A stretch of DNA of 64,000 nucleotides from Streptomyces sp. NRRL S-1022 (lineage in GTDB: Bacteria > Actinomycetota > Actinomycetes > Streptomycetales > Streptomycetaceae), in NCBI RefSeq assembly GCF_000720135.1, contig NZ_JOIU01000017.1, positions 1-64,000 of the forward strand, written 5' to 3'. This document shows, piece by piece, positions 1 to 8,655 of this stretch. The stretch's first letter is position 1. Every line of letters starts with the position of its first letter. A program made the translations under genes and the position numbers. The notes under the pieces were generated by a model. That model was not told the origin of the DNA. It saw only the letters and a program-made list of their open reading frames with translations, and did no database searches.

Positions 1-2
1 CG

Positions 3-1442
3 GCCGCCCCCGCCGCCCTGCGCGCCCTCGCCGGGGCCGTCGGCGACGAGCACGTGCGCACGGACCCGGAGAGCCGGGTCCGGCACACCCGCGGCAAGTC
101 CACCCCCGACCTGCTGCGCCTGCGGGCCGGCGACGTCACCGACGTCCCGCAGGCCGTGGTCCTGCCCGCCGGCCACGACGAGGTCCTCGCCGTCCTGCGC
201 GCCTGCGCCGCACACGGCCTCGCCGTGGTGCCCTTCGGCGGCGGCACCTCGGTGGTGGGCGGACTCGCCCCGCAGCGCAGCGCGTTCGTCGCCCTGGACC
301 TGCGCCGCATGAGCGGTCTGCTCGACCTCGACCCGGTCTCCCGCACCGCCGTCCTCCAGCCCGGCCTGCGCGCTCCCGAGGCCGAAGCCCTGCTCGCCGG
401 ACAAGGCTTCACCCTCGGCCACTTCCCGCAGTCCTTCGAATGGGCCACCATCGGCGGCTTCGCGGCGGCCCGCTCCAGCGGCCAGGCGTCCGCGGGGTAC
501 GGCCGCTTCGACGAGATGGTGCTCGGCCTGACCCTCGCCACCCCCGAGGGCACTATCGAGACCGGCCGCGCCCCGCGCTCGGCCGCCGGACCCGACCTGC
601 GCCAGCTGATCCTCGGCTCCGAGGGCGCCTTCGGCGTCATCACCTCCGTCACCGTACGGATCCGCCCGCTGCCGGAGGTGCGGGTGTACGAGGGCTGGCG
701 GTTCGGCAGCTTCGAGGAGGGCACCGCCGCCCTGCGCCGGCTCGCCCAGGACGGACCCCGGCCGACCGTGCTGCGCCTGTCCGACGAGACCGAGACGCTC
801 ATCGGCCTCGCCCAGCCCGACGCCATCGGCGCCGACCTGGCGCAGGGCGGCGCGGGCTGCCTGGCGATCGCCGGGTACGAGGGGACGGCCGAGGACACCG
901 CGTACCGCCGCGAGCGGGCGGCGGCCGTCCTGACGGACTGCGGCGGCACCCTGGCCGGCACCGAACCCGGCGAACGCTGGGCGCACGGCCGCTACTCCGC
1001 GCCGTACCTGCGCGACGCCCTGCTCGACGTCGGCGCCTTCGCCGAGACGCTGGAGACCGCGGCCTTCTGGTCCCGCGTCCCCGAGCTGTACACGGCCGTC
1101 CGCACCGCCCTGACCGACACCCTCACCCGGGCCGGCACCCCGCCCCTGGTGATGTGCCACATCTCCCACGTGTACGAGAACGGCGCCTCCCTGTACTTCA
1201 CCGTCGTCAGCGCCCAGGGCGAGGACCCGGTGGCCCACTGGACGCCGGCCAAGCACGCGGCCAACGAGGCCGTACTCGCGGCCGGCGGCACCATCTCCCA
1301 CCACCACGGGGTCGGCACCGACCACCGCGACTGGTACGTCCGCGAGGCCGGCCCGCTCGGCGTCTCGGCCCTGCGCGCCGTCAAGCGCCGCCTGGACCCC
1401 GAGGGGATGCTCAACCCCGGCGTCCTGCTGCCCACCGACTGA
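3..1442 (+). CDS. FAD-linked oxidase, alkyl-DHAP synthase-like (5' end outside window)
   Basis: The reading frame is open from the left edge, so the true start lies upstream; about 479 C-terminal residues are visible. An FAD_binding_4 domain is recognisable from PFGGGTSVVGGL and the later ATIGGFAAARSSGQ segment. The C-terminal FAD-oxidase domain carries SHHHGVGTDH, the triple-His motif typical of alkyldihydroxyacetonephosphate synthases, and ends with DPEGMLNPG. AGPS exchanges the acyl chain of acyl-DHAP for a fatty alcohol to make ether lipids; some bacterial relatives are plain hydroxyacid oxidases. The lipid kinase gene starts 37 bases downstream on the same strand, which supports a lipid role by inference. 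Substrate is not provable from sequence. Confidence 0.85.
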   Translation, partial: AAPAALRALAGAVGDEHVRTDPESRVRHTRGKSTPDLLRLRAGDVTDVPQAVVLPAGHDEVLAVLRACAAHGLAVVPFGGGTSVVGGLAPQRSAFVALDLRRMSGLLDLDPVSRTAVLQPGLRAPEAEALLAGQGFTLGHFPQSFEWATIGGFAAARSSGQASAGYGRFDEMVLGLTLATPEGTIETGRAPRSAAGPDLRQLILGSEGAFGVITSVTVRIRPLPEVRVYEGWRFGSFEEGTAALRRLAQDGPRPTVLRLSDETETLIGLAQPDAIGADLAQGGAGCLAIAGYEGTAEDTAYRRERAAAVLTDCGGTLAGTEPGERWAHGRYSAPYLRDALLDVGAFAETLETAAFWSRVPELYTAVRTALTDTLTRAGTPPLVMCHISHVYENGASLYFTVVSAQGEDPVAHWTPAKHAANEAVLAAGGTISHHHGVGTDHRDWYVREAGPLGVSALRAVKRRLDPEGMLNPGVLLPTD

Positions 1443-1479
1443 CCCACCCGATCCGACCGCCTGCCTCGGAGGCCCACCG

Positions 1480-2361
1480 ATGCGCCAGTTCACCGCCGTC
1501 GTCAACCCCGCCGCGGGCGGCTCCACCGGGGCGGCGACCCTGCTCCGGCTGGCCCGGCTGCTCCGCGCGGCCGGTGCCGGCCTGGAGACCGAGTACAGCC
1601 GGAGCCTCGCCCACGCCCAGGACATCGCCCGCGCGGCCGGCGAGCGGGGCCGGATCGTCCTGGCCGTGGGCGGCGACGGCATCGCCGGCGGCATCGGCGG
1701 CGCGCTCAGCGGCACCGGGACCGTGCTGGGCCTCGTACCCGCCGGACGCGGCAACGACTTCGCCCGCGCGCTCGACCTGCCCGCCGAGCCGGAAGCCCTC
1801 GCGGACATCCTGCTGCACGCCGAGCCCCGGCCCGTGGACACCATCGAGGTGGAGTCGGCCGTCCACCCGCGCACGGTGGTCCTGGGCAGCGTGTACGCCG
1901 GTGTCGACGCGGAGGCCAACCGGTACGCCAACAACGCCCGGCTGCTGCGCGGCGCCGCCTCCTACTACGCGGGCGGTCTGCGCGCCGTCACCACCTGGCG
2001 GCCGGCCGACTACCGGGTCACCGTCGACGGCGAGGAGCACCTCCACCGCGGCTACACCGTCGTCGCGGCCAACTCCCCCTACTACGGCTCCGGCCGGCTC
2101 ATCGCGCCCGGCGCGCGCGTCGACGACGGGCTGCTGGACATCGTGCTGATCCGCGAGGCCCCACGCAGGCTGTTCTTCACCTTGATGAACGAGCTGAAGA
2201 CCGGCGCCCACGTCCGCCGCCCCGAAGTACGCGTCCTGCGCGGCCGGGAACTGCGCATCGAGGCCGGCCGGCCCGTGCCCTGCGGCGCGGACGGCGAGGT
2301 GGAGGCGGTGCTTCCGGTCACCGTGCGGGTACGGCCCGGGGACCTGCCGGTGCTGTACTGA
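1480..2361 (+). CDS. Diacylglycerol kinase family (YegS/DgkB-like) lipid kinase
   Basis: A 293-residue protein with the DAGK catalytic domain. The nucleotide-binding motif is GGDGIAGGIGGAL, where the family usually has GGDGT, followed by PAGRGNDFARAL. Length fits YegS/DgkB proteins (about 290-310). Such enzymes phosphorylate diacylglycerol, sphingoid bases or related lipids at the inner membrane face. GGAGG sits 6 bases before the ATG. It probably shares an operon with the upstream AGPS-like gene. The Thr-to-Ile change in GGDGT is unusual and its effect is unknown. Confidence 0.88.
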   Translation: MRQFTAVVNPAAGGSTGAATLLRLARLLRAAGAGLETEYSRSLAHAQDIARAAGERGRIVLAVGGDGIAGGIGGALSGTGTVLGLVPAGRGNDFARALDLPAEPEALADILLHAEPRPVDTIEVESAVHPRTVVLGSVYAGVDAEANRYANNARLLRGAASYYAGGLRAVTTWRPADYRVTVDGEEHLHRGYTVVAANSPYYGSGRLIAPGARVDDGLLDIVLIREAPRRLFFTLMNELKTGAHVRRPEVRVLRGRELRIEAGRPVPCGADGEVEAVLPVTVRVRPGDLPVLY

Positions 2362-2423
2362 GGTCCCCGGCGCATCACCCGCCCGCCCCTGGGTAGGCAA
2401 GCAGTGCCTGGGAGGGGAGCCTT

Positions 2424-2792
2424 ATGACGCTGGAGCAGGCCGGGAACGTGGTGCGGGCGGTCGTCGTGTACGACGGGCGGGTGCTGCTGGTGCCGGACGG
2501 CGACGGCTGGGGACTGCCCGCGGGCACCCCGGAACCGGCCGAGACCGCCCAGGCCACGGCGGCGCGGATCGTGTACGAGGCCACGGGGTACCTGGTCGAC
2601 GGCACCGAGCCGCTGGAACCGGGGGAGGCTGCGGGGGAGACGGCGGTGGTCTGCCAGCTGCTGAGCGAATCACCGTCGTCCGGCGGCCGTCTGGCACCGG
2701 ACCAGCTGCGCTGGACACCGATAGAGGAGACCACCGGCACCCCGTTGCCGGCCCCCGTGCGCACCTACCTCCAGGGGCACACACCGGTGTGA
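2424..2792 (+). CDS. Nudix-fold protein with degenerate Nudix box
   Basis: A 122-residue protein with the overall Nudix pattern: an N-terminal beta region (VVRAVVVYDGRVLLV) and then GLPAGTPEPAETAQ. Aligned to the box GX5EX7REUXEEXGU, the sequence keeps the first Gly and Glu but reads R-I-V-Y-E-A-T-G-Y. The RE glutamate is Ile and the second Glu of EE is Ala, so two metal-binding or catalytic positions are lost. It may be a non-hydrolytic sensor or binder, or a weak enzyme. A strong GGGAGGGGAG precedes the ATG. It is convergent with the thioesterase gene. Confidence 0.7.
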   Translation: MTLEQAGNVVRAVVVYDGRVLLVPDGDGWGLPAGTPEPAETAQATAARIVYEATGYLVDGTEPLEPGEAAGETAVVCQLLSESPSSGGRLAPDQLRWTPIEETTGTPLPAPVRTYLQGHTPV

Positions 2793-2832
2793 ACCGAACC
2801 GCTGCGAAGGGGGCGTCCGAACAGCCCGTCGC

Positions 2833-3204
2833 TCAGCGGCCCGCCCCCGGCCCGGGCGGCGGTGTGAGGAACCGCTGCCGGTCGACGACCGCACGCTCGA
2901 TCTCGCCCGTCGCGACCACCTGCCCCGACCCGTCGACGGCCCGCACCGCGAAGGTCAGGCGCCGGCCCGCAGGGGCGGCCGGGGGCTCGGCGGTCACCTC
3001 GATCTCGCCGCCCACCCGCGTGGCCCGCAGGTGCTCGACCCGCACCGCCGTACCCACGCTCGTCTGGCCCGTCCCCAGGAACGGCACCGCGGCCCGCACG
3101 GTCGCCGCCTCCAGCCACGCGATCAGCCGGGGCGTCGCGAGCACGGGCACGTCACCGCTGCCCAGCCGCACCGCGGTGTCGTCGTCGGTCACCTCGTACC
3201 GCAT
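2833..3204 (-). CDS. Hotdog-fold thioesterase, FlK-like
   Basis: A 123-residue single-domain hotdog protein. Thr24, Glu32 and His58 have exactly the spacing of the Thr42/Glu50/His76 catalytic triad of fluoroacetyl-CoA thioesterase FlK, and VGTAVRVEHLRAT matches the FlK central strand. Family members hydrolyse small acyl-CoA thioesters in the cytoplasm. The real substrate is unlikely to be fluoroacetyl-CoA, because this FlK-like family is common in actinobacteria. It is transcribed toward the Nudix gene and away from the clp gene. Confidence 0.75.
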   Translation of the reverse strand: MRYEVTDDDTAVRLGSGDVPVLATPRLIAWLEAATVRAAVPFLGTGQTSVGTAVRVEHLRATRVGGEIEVTAEPPAAPAGRRLTFAVRAVDGSGQVVATGEIERAVVDRQRFLTPPPGPGAGR

Positions 3205-3274
3205 CCCACCAGGCTAGGGGGTGTCCGCGGCTCCGCGGGAACCGGCGGTCTCGGCTTGCGGTGCCGTCCGCTCG

Positions 3275-3299
3275 GGGTTTCAGTGAGTACTGACCCCGC
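3275..3299. promoter_or_regulatory. Inverted repeat upstream of the Clp ATPase gene
   Basis: TCAGT-GAGT-ACTGA (3280-3293) is a perfect palindrome with a 4-base centre, flanked by GGGG and CCCC that extend the symmetry. It lies 55-68 bases before the Clp start and between divergent genes. It does not match the HspR HAIR element (CTTGAGT-N7-ACTCAAG). An operator role is inferred. Confidence 0.35.
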
Positions 3300-3347
3300 G
3301 CAGACGCCCGTCCCGGACTGCTGCCCCCTCGCGCGCCAGGAGCCCTC

Positions 3348-5849
3348 ATGACGATGTCGTTCGGTGGATCGTTCGGTTCGTCGGATCCGTTCAGCGAGCT
3401 GCTGAATCGATTCTTCGGCATGTCTCCGGCGTCCTCGCCCCCCGCGGTGCAGCGCGTCCCCATCGGACGGCTGCTGACGGAGTCCGCGCAGGAGCTGCTG
3501 AACCGCGCCGCGCAGCGGGCCGCCGACGACGGCACGTCCGACCTGGACACCGAGCACCTGCTCTGGGCGGCCACCCAGGTCGCCCCCTCGCGCCGGCTGC
3601 TCGCCCAGGTGGGCGTGGACCCCGACACGGTCGCCGCCGAGCTGGCCAAGATCCTGCCGCGCGAGTCCGGCGAGCCCTCCGCGCAACCGGGCCTCACCCC
3701 GGCGGCCAAGCGCACGCTCCGCGCCGCCTTCGCCCAGTCGCAGGCGGCCGGCGTCTCCTACATCGGCCCCGAGCACATCCTGAGCGCCCTGCTCGGCGAC
3801 CGCGACACGGGTGCCGCCCGGATGCTGCGGGCCGAGGGCCTGGACACCGGGCGTCTGGCGGACCTGACCGAACAGGCCGCGGCGCGCGCCGAGGGGGCCC
3901 CGGCCGAACGGAAGCAGCCGGCCACGGCCCTGGACGAGTACGGCCGCGACCTGACGGAGGAGGCGAGGGCCGGCAGGCTCGACCCGGTGGTCGGGCGGGC
4001 CGAGGAGATCGAGCAGACCGTCGAGATCCTCTCGCGGCGCTCCAAGAACAACCCCGTGCTGATCGGTGAACCGGGCGTCGGCAAGACCGCCATCGTGGAG
4101 GGACTCGCCCAGCGCATCGTCGCGGAGGAGGTCCCCGACGCGCTGAAGGACAAGCGGGTCGTCTCCCTGGACCTGTCGGGCATGGTGGCGGGAGCGCAGT
4201 ACCGGGGACAGTTCGAGGAGCGGCTGAAGAGGGTCATCGAGGACGTCCAGGCGGCCGGCGGCGACATCATCCTGTTCATCGACGAGCTGCACACGGTCGT
4301 CGGCGCCGGCGCCACCGGCGAGGGCTCCATGGACGCGGGCAACATGCTCAAGCCCGCCCTCGCGCGCGGGGAACTGCACGTGGTGGGCGCCACGACCATC
4401 GACGAGTACCGCAAGTACGTGGAGAAGGACGCCGCCCTGGAGCGCCGGTTCCAGCCGGTGATGGTCCCGGAGCCCACCGTCGAGGAGACGGTGCAGATCC
4501 TCGAAGGGCTGCGCGACTCCTACGAGGCGCACCACCAGGTCCGCTTCGGCGACGGGGCGCTGGCGGCCGCCGCCGAACTCACCGACCGCTACATCAGCGA
4601 CCGTTTCCTGCCCGACAAGGCGATCGACGTGATGGACCAGGCGGGCGCCCGGGTGCGGCTGCGCAGCGCCGGACGCTCCGTCGAGATCGTCAGTCGCGAG
4701 GACCGTATCGCCAAGCTGCGGCGGGAACTGGAACAGGCCGTGTCGGCCGAGGACTTCGAGAAGGCCTCGGACCTCAAGCGGCAGATCGCCGAGGCCGAGG
4801 GCGAGCTGGCCGGCATCGAGGAGCGCCGCGAGGGCGTCGTCTCCGTCACCGCCTCCGACATCGCCGACGTCGTCTCCCGCCGCACCGGGATCCCGGTCTC
4901 CCAGCTCACCGCCAGCGAGAAGGAGAAGCTGTTGCGGCTGGAGGAGGAGATGCACGCGAGGATCGTCGGCCAGGACGAGGCGGTGACCGCGGTGTCCCAG
5001 GCCGTGCGCCGCAACCGCGCCGGCATGGGCGACCCGAACCGCCCCGTGGGCTCCTTCCTGTTCCTCGGTCCGACCGGCGTCGGCAAGACCGAACTCGCCA
5101 AGACCCTCGCCGCCCTGCTGTTCGGCGAGGAGGACCGCATGATCCGGTTCGACATGAGCGAGTTCCAGGAGAAGCACACCGTCGCCCGGCTGGTCGGCGC
5201 CCCTCCCGGATACGTCGGCTACGAGGAGGCGGGCCAGCTCACCGAGAAGGTCCGCCGCCAGCCCTACAGCGTGGTGCTGTTCGACGAGGTGGAGAAGGCC
5301 CACCCCGACGTCTTCAACACGCTGCTGCAGATCCTGGACGACGGACGGCTGACGGACGCGCAGGGCCGCACCGTCGACTTCCGGCACTGTGTCGTCATCA
5401 TGACGTCCAACATCGGCGCGCACCGGATCCTGGACCACAAGGGCGATGTGTCCGAGCTCAAGGGCGCGTTGATGGAGGACCTGCGCGGCCGGTTCCTGCC
5501 CGAGTTCCTCAACCGGATCGACGACATCATCATCTTCCACGGCCTGACCGAGGACGACCTGGGGCGGATCCTGGACCACCTGCTGGACCAGAGCAGGCGC
5601 AAGGTGCGCGCCCAGGGCATGGGCCTGGAGGTCTCGGACGCGGCCAAGAAGCTGCTGATCGCGCACGGTTACCAGCCGGAGTTCGGCGCCCGCCCGCTGC
5701 GCCGCACGATCCAGGCCGAACTCGACAACCGCATCGCCACCATCCTGCTCGCCGGTGAGGCCGGGCCAGGGGACACCATCGTCGCCGACGTCCGGGACGA
5801 CTCGCTGCACTGCTCGGTACGGCGCAGCGAGTCCGGACAGCCCTCCTGA
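3348..5849 (+). CDS. Hsp100 AAA+ ATPase, ClpC-like with UVR motif but no ClpP loop
   Basis: An 833-residue double-AAA+ protein. In order it has a Gly/Phe-rich N-tail, a Clp_N repeat domain, AAA1 with GEPGVGKT and Walker B ILFIDELH, a UVR-like segment ([15 protein letters not shown]), AAA2 with [13 protein letters not shown], and a D2-small domain. Hsp100 proteins remodel or unfold proteins using ATP. ClpC and ClpA carry a hydrophobic-Gly-Phe tripeptide in AAA2 to dock ClpP. Between [10 protein letters not shown] and [10 protein letters not shown] see no such tripeptide, so a chaperone or disaggregase role without ClpP is inferred. The start is ATG in [11 protein letters not shown]. Confidence 0.9.
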   Translation: MTMSFGGSFGSSDPFSELLNRFFGMSPASSPPAVQRVPIGRLLTESAQELLNRAAQRAADDGTSDLDTEHLLWAATQVAPSRRLLAQVGVDPDTVAAELAKILPRESGEPSAQPGLTPAAKRTLRAAFAQSQAAGVSYIGPEHILSALLGDRDTGAARMLRAEGLDTGRLADLTEQAAARAEGAPAERKQPATALDEYGRDLTEEARAGRLDPVVGRAEEIEQTVEILSRRSKNNPVLIGEPGVGKTAIVEGLAQRIVAEEVPDALKDKRVVSLDLSGMVAGAQYRGQFEERLKRVIEDVQAAGGDIILFIDELHTVVGAGATGEGSMDAGNMLKPALARGELHVVGATTIDEYRKYVEKDAALERRFQPVMVPEPTVEETVQILEGLRDSYEAHHQVRFGDGALAAAAELTDRYISDRFLPDKAIDVMDQAGARVRLRSAGRSVEIVSREDRIAKLRRELEQAVSAEDFEKASDLKRQIAEAEGELAGIEERREGVVSVTASDIADVVSRRTGIPVSQLTASEKEKLLRLEEEMHARIVGQDEAVTAVSQAVRRNRAGMGDPNRPVGSFLFLGPTGVGKTELAKTLAALLFGEEDRMIRFDMSEFQEKHTVARLVGAPPGYVGYEEAGQLTEKVRRQPYSVVLFDEVEKAHPDVFNTLLQILDDGRLTDAQGRTVDFRHCVVIMTSNIGAHRILDHKGDVSELKGALMEDLRGRFLPEFLNRIDDIIIFHGLTEDDLGRILDHLLDQSRRKVRAQGMGLEVSDAAKKLLIAHGYQPEFGARPLRRTIQAELDNRIATILLAGEAGPGDTIVADVRDDSLHCSVRRSESGQPS

Positions 5850-5876
5850 GGGCCGGCGCGGTCCCGGGCGCCCCGG

Positions 5877-6338
5877 TCATTCCCCGATCGAGACGACGAC
5901 GGCCGTCGCCGGCCCGTCCGGGGTGTCGTAGTGCACGGTGTCCCCGGGACGGCGGCCGAGCAGCGCACGCCCGAGCGGGCTGTCGGCGGTGACCAGCGTC
6001 TGGTCCAGCGCCTCGGCGGCCTCGCCGATCTGCAGGGTCTCCGTCGCGCCGTCGGAGAAGCGCACACCGACCGTGCTGCCCACGCCGACCACGTCGGTGG
6101 GGGCGGGCCCGGCCTCCGCCGCCCGGCGGAGCCGTACGGTGATGTCCTCGATACGGCGGTCCAGGCGCTCCAGCTGGTCGGCGCGCCGCAACTCGTCGGC
6201 CTGGTCGGCCTGATCGCCCACCGAAGTGGCGTCCCGGAGCGTGCCGGCGACGAGCCGGCGCTCGGACTGGAGGTCGGCCAGCTCCTGCTCCAGGGCACGG
6301 CGGGCCTGGGCGCTGATCGGCTCCGGATCACCGGTCAT
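5877..6338 (-). CDS. GreA/GreB family elongation factor-like protein
   Basis: A 153-residue protein with an N-terminal helical coiled coil (about 1-75, rich in Arg, Glu and Leu) and a C-terminal FKBP-like GreA domain (VGSTVGVRFSDG, then SPLGRALLGRRPGDTVHY). Gre factors insert the coiled coil into the RNA polymerase secondary channel. The tip reads GDQADQADEL, so acidic residues are present but differ from the GreA Asp/Glu pair. It may modulate polymerase rather than stimulate cleavage. I chose MTGDPEPIS over the longer upstream start because the extension has no family similarity. A TATGAT -10-like hexamer lies at 6403-6408 on this strand. Confidence 0.85.
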   Translation of the reverse strand: MTGDPEPISAQARRALEQELADLQSERRLVAGTLRDATSVGDQADQADELRRADQLERLDRRIEDITVRLRRAAEAGPAPTDVVGVGSTVGVRFSDGATETLQIGEAAEALDQTLVTADSPLGRALLGRRPGDTVHYDTPDGPATAVVVSIGE

Positions 6339-6524
6339 GGCGTCTGCTCCTCTGCGCGCGGACGGACGGCCGGATGAGGTGGGGGGGAGTCCGGCATTTC
6401 GCATCATAGTCACGCGAGCGGTCGTCGCCCGGCTCCGGTGGAGTGGCTGTGAATGCGGCGATATCGTGCTTATGTCCCCGGGCGGAGCCGATCGTGCTCC
6501 GCTCACTGCCGTCAGGAGGTGCCC

Positions 6525-6602
6525 ATGTCCTCGAAACGACGCCGGAAGAAGAAGGGGCGGCGCAAGCACGCGGCCAACCACGGGCGACGCCCGCAGTGCT
6601 GA
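6525..6602 (+). CDS. Ribosomal protein bL37 (25 aa)
   Basis: ATG at 6525 follows AGGAGG by four bases and encodes 25 residues ending at TGA 6602. The peptide is extremely basic: it begins MSSKRRRKKKGRRKH and ends ANHGRRPQC. This matches my recollection of bL37, the tiny actinobacterial large-subunit protein (mycobacterial form with KRGRKKR...ANHGKRP). The KxANHGKRP-like tail is the diagnostic part. The gene is easily missed because of its size. It is divergent from the Gre-like gene, which places two gene-expression factors side by side. Confidence 0.8.
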   Translation: MSSKRRRKKKGRRKHAANHGRRPQC

Positions 6603-6648
6603 CACTCACTCCCCTGCGGGGAAAGGGGGGGAGCCCGGGGGCGGCGCG

Positions 6649-7041
6649 TCAGCCCTCCAGGGCTTCGCCGACGCTGGGGTAGCAGGGGAGCAGGGGGGTC
6701 AGGCCGACGATCTCCAGGGTGCGCAGGACCGGTCGCCGTACGCCTGCCAGCCTCAGCCAGCCCGTGGGCGCGTGGGCCTGGTGGCCGGTGATGAGCACGT
6801 TGATGCCGCTGGAGTCCATGAACGGCACGCCGCTCAGGTCCGCCACGGTGCGTGCGCCGTCGGGGTCCGCCGGGCTGAGGGCCCGGCGCAGCGCGCCGGA
6901 GGTGTGGTGGTCGACCTCGCCGGCCACCGTGACGACGGTGACGCCGTCGACGACCGACCGGGTGACCGACAGCCCGTCCGGTTCTGCCTGTTCGTTCGCG
7001 TCTGCCGCGTCTGCCGTCTCTGACACGTGATCCTCGTCCAC
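6649..7041 (-). CDS. STAS-domain anti-sigma factor antagonist
   Basis: A 130-residue protein with an acidic N-tail of about 22 residues and one STAS domain (VVDGVTVVTVAGEVD through MDSSGINVLI). The Ser pair in MDSSG is the phosphorylation site of SpoIIAA/RsbV antagonists, which release sigma factors by binding an anti-sigma kinase when unphosphorylated. No partner kinase or sigma gene is adjacent. It reads away from the surface-protein gene. Confidence 0.85.
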   Translation of the reverse strand: MDEDHVSETADAADANEQAEPDGLSVTRSVVDGVTVVTVAGEVDHHTSGALRRALSPADPDGARTVADLSGVPFMDSSGINVLITGHQAHAPTGWLRLAGVRRPVLRTLEIVGLTPLLPCYPSVGEALEG

Positions 7042-7170
7042 GCTCGCCCGATCCTTGCCCAGAGCTTCTCTCTCCGGGAGGCTGCCCAGGATCGCACGGA
7101 GGATGCCGGTCCGTCTGCCGTCCTCCCGCGACTCACGGTGATTCCCTGCAACCTCTCACGCCTCTCGTGT

Positions 7171-7206
7171 GTCCAGTACATGACGGCTGTCCGGTACATG
7201 ACGGCC
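7171..7206. repeat. Two tandem 18-bp repeats upstream of the surface protein gene
   Basis: GTCCAGTACATGACGGCT (7171-7188) is followed immediately by GTCCGGTACATGACGGCC (7189-7206), 16 of 18 identical. They lie about 80-115 bases before the surface-protein start, in the divergent region with the STAS gene. Tandem spacing close to two helical turns suggests a repeated regulator site (inference). Confidence 0.55.
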
Positions 7207-7284
7207 GGGCCGTACCGGGCCCGGCCGCCGGCCTGTGGCATGCCGACGTGCATACCCCTGTGCATACCGAAGAGGAGATCCACC

Positions 7285-8574
7285 GTGCGCTCACCCCTGC
7301 GTTCCACGGCGGCGGCCGTAGCCGCCGCAGCGATCGGCATCGGCGTCGCCGCCCTGGCCGTCCCCGTGGCGCACGCCGAGGAGCTCGCCCCCGACCTGGT
7401 GGTCTCCACCCTTCCGACCGCCTCTCCCGAGCCGGGCGAGAGCTACGACCACGCCGTCACCGTCACCAACAAGGGCACGGCGCCCGCCGCCCACGTCACC
7501 TTCCGGATCCGGCTGACCCGGGGCCTGGACTTCCCCGGCACGGCCGAGGGCTGCACGTACTCCACCCTCGCCGACCACGTCCGCCAGGCGCTGTGCGAAC
7601 TGGACACGGTCGTCCAGCCCGGCGCCTCGATCACCACGCCGGTCCGGTTCAAGGCCCTGCCGCAGGCCCTGATGGAGGCGGTCGAGTACGGCACGGGCCG
7701 CACCGGCGAGACGCCGGGGGAGGGCTTCGGCGACAGCTACCGGCGGCTGGCCCTGACCGCGGACAGCACCGCCGACCTGGCGGCGGAGGGAGACCTGGTG
7801 GAGGGCGCGCCCGGCAGCCGGGTCACCGTCACCGCGACGCTGCGCAACAACGGCCCCGGCTGGATCCGCGACGAGGAGAGCGACGACCAGCCGGCCCTCA
7901 TGGTGCGCATCCCGCGGGGAACCGTCGCCGAGGAGGTGCCCGAGGACTGCCGGCCGTTCGGCACCGACGGGCCGACCGGACCCTCGGAGCCGGGCCACGC
8001 CCGGTACGTCTGCCTCCCCGCCGACCACACCATCGACGTCGACCAGTCCCTCGACTACAGCTTCGTCCTGGAGATCGGGAAGACGGCACGTGACACCAAG
8101 GGCCGGGTGACGGCCGGTTCGGTGTACGGCATCCACCCCGCGTTCGACGAGAACCCCGCGGACGACACCGCCTACCTGGCGGTCGACGTCACTGGCGGCG
8201 AGGACCCGGGCACCAGCACCGGCGGCGGAACCACGACCGGCGGCGGCACGGGAGGCGACGGCGATCCGCACGGCCAGTCGACGGGAGGCTCCGGCACGAC
8301 GGGCACGACGGGCACGACAGGTGCCACCGGTACGACAGGCACCTCGGGCACGACCGGTACGACGGGGACCTCCGGTGGCACCTCCGGGACGACGGGCACC
8401 TCAGGGTCGGCGGCCACCGGCTCCACGACCTCCGGTTCCGGTACCGCGACCGGCGGCACCCTCGCGAGCACCGGCAGCGACGGCATGCCGCTCCTGGCCG
8501 CCGGCGCCGTGGGCGCGGTGGCCCTCGGCGGCCTCGTGCTGGTGGTTGTACGCCGCCGAAGCACCGGGAAGTGA
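7285..8574 (+). CDS. Sortase-anchored cell-surface protein with LASTG signal
   Basis: A 429-residue secreted protein. It has a signal peptide (VRSPLRST, then an Ala-rich core ending AHAEE) and two beta-rich DUF11-like segments beginning near SYDHAVTVTNKG and GSRVTVTATLRNNGPG. A Thr/Gly/Ser-rich low-complexity spacer at about 8210-8450 is followed by LASTG at residues 393-397, a hydrophobic segment and an RRR tail. LAXTG is the class E sortase signal used by Streptomyces to anchor proteins covalently to the wall. I chose GTG 7285, which has GAGGAG 7 bases upstream; the longer upstream frame lacks a signal peptide at its N-terminus. Confidence 0.8.
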   Translation: MRSPLRSTAAAVAAAAIGIGVAALAVPVAHAEELAPDLVVSTLPTASPEPGESYDHAVTVTNKGTAPAAHVTFRIRLTRGLDFPGTAEGCTYSTLADHVRQALCELDTVVQPGASITTPVRFKALPQALMEAVEYGTGRTGETPGEGFGDSYRRLALTADSTADLAAEGDLVEGAPGSRVTVTATLRNNGPGWIRDEESDDQPALMVRIPRGTVAEEVPEDCRPFGTDGPTGPSEPGHARYVCLPADHTIDVDQSLDYSFVLEIGKTARDTKGRVTAGSVYGIHPAFDENPADDTAYLAVDVTGGEDPGTSTGGGTTTGGGTGGDGDPHGQSTGGSGTTGTTGTTGATGTTGTSGTTGTTGTSGGTSGTTGTSGSAATGSTTSGSGTATGGTLASTGSDGMPLLAAGAVGAVALGGLVLVVVRRRSTGK

Positions 8575-8655
8575 CGGCCTCTCGACAACTCGTACCGCAT
8601 CACGGAATATGAATACCGCAGAACGGAATGGAGTAGGTCGAGGGAGGGGTGGGGC

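Noticed and set aside
3189..5810. Minus-strand open frame of 873 codons
   Set aside because: It is the antisense shadow of the Clp ATPase gene, low in hydrophobic pattern and without any family motif.
7027..7284. Extension of the surface protein from 7027
   Set aside because: It would bury the signal peptide; GTG 7285 has a proper GAGGAG and signal sequence.
8280..8400. Possible repeat array in the ACGACGGGC-rich stretch
   Set aside because: The repeats are coding low complexity in the surface protein, without spacers as in CRISPR.
8172..8603. Pro/Val repeat protein on the minus strand
   Set aside because: It mirrors the Thr/Gly low-complexity spacer of the surface protein; not an independent gene.
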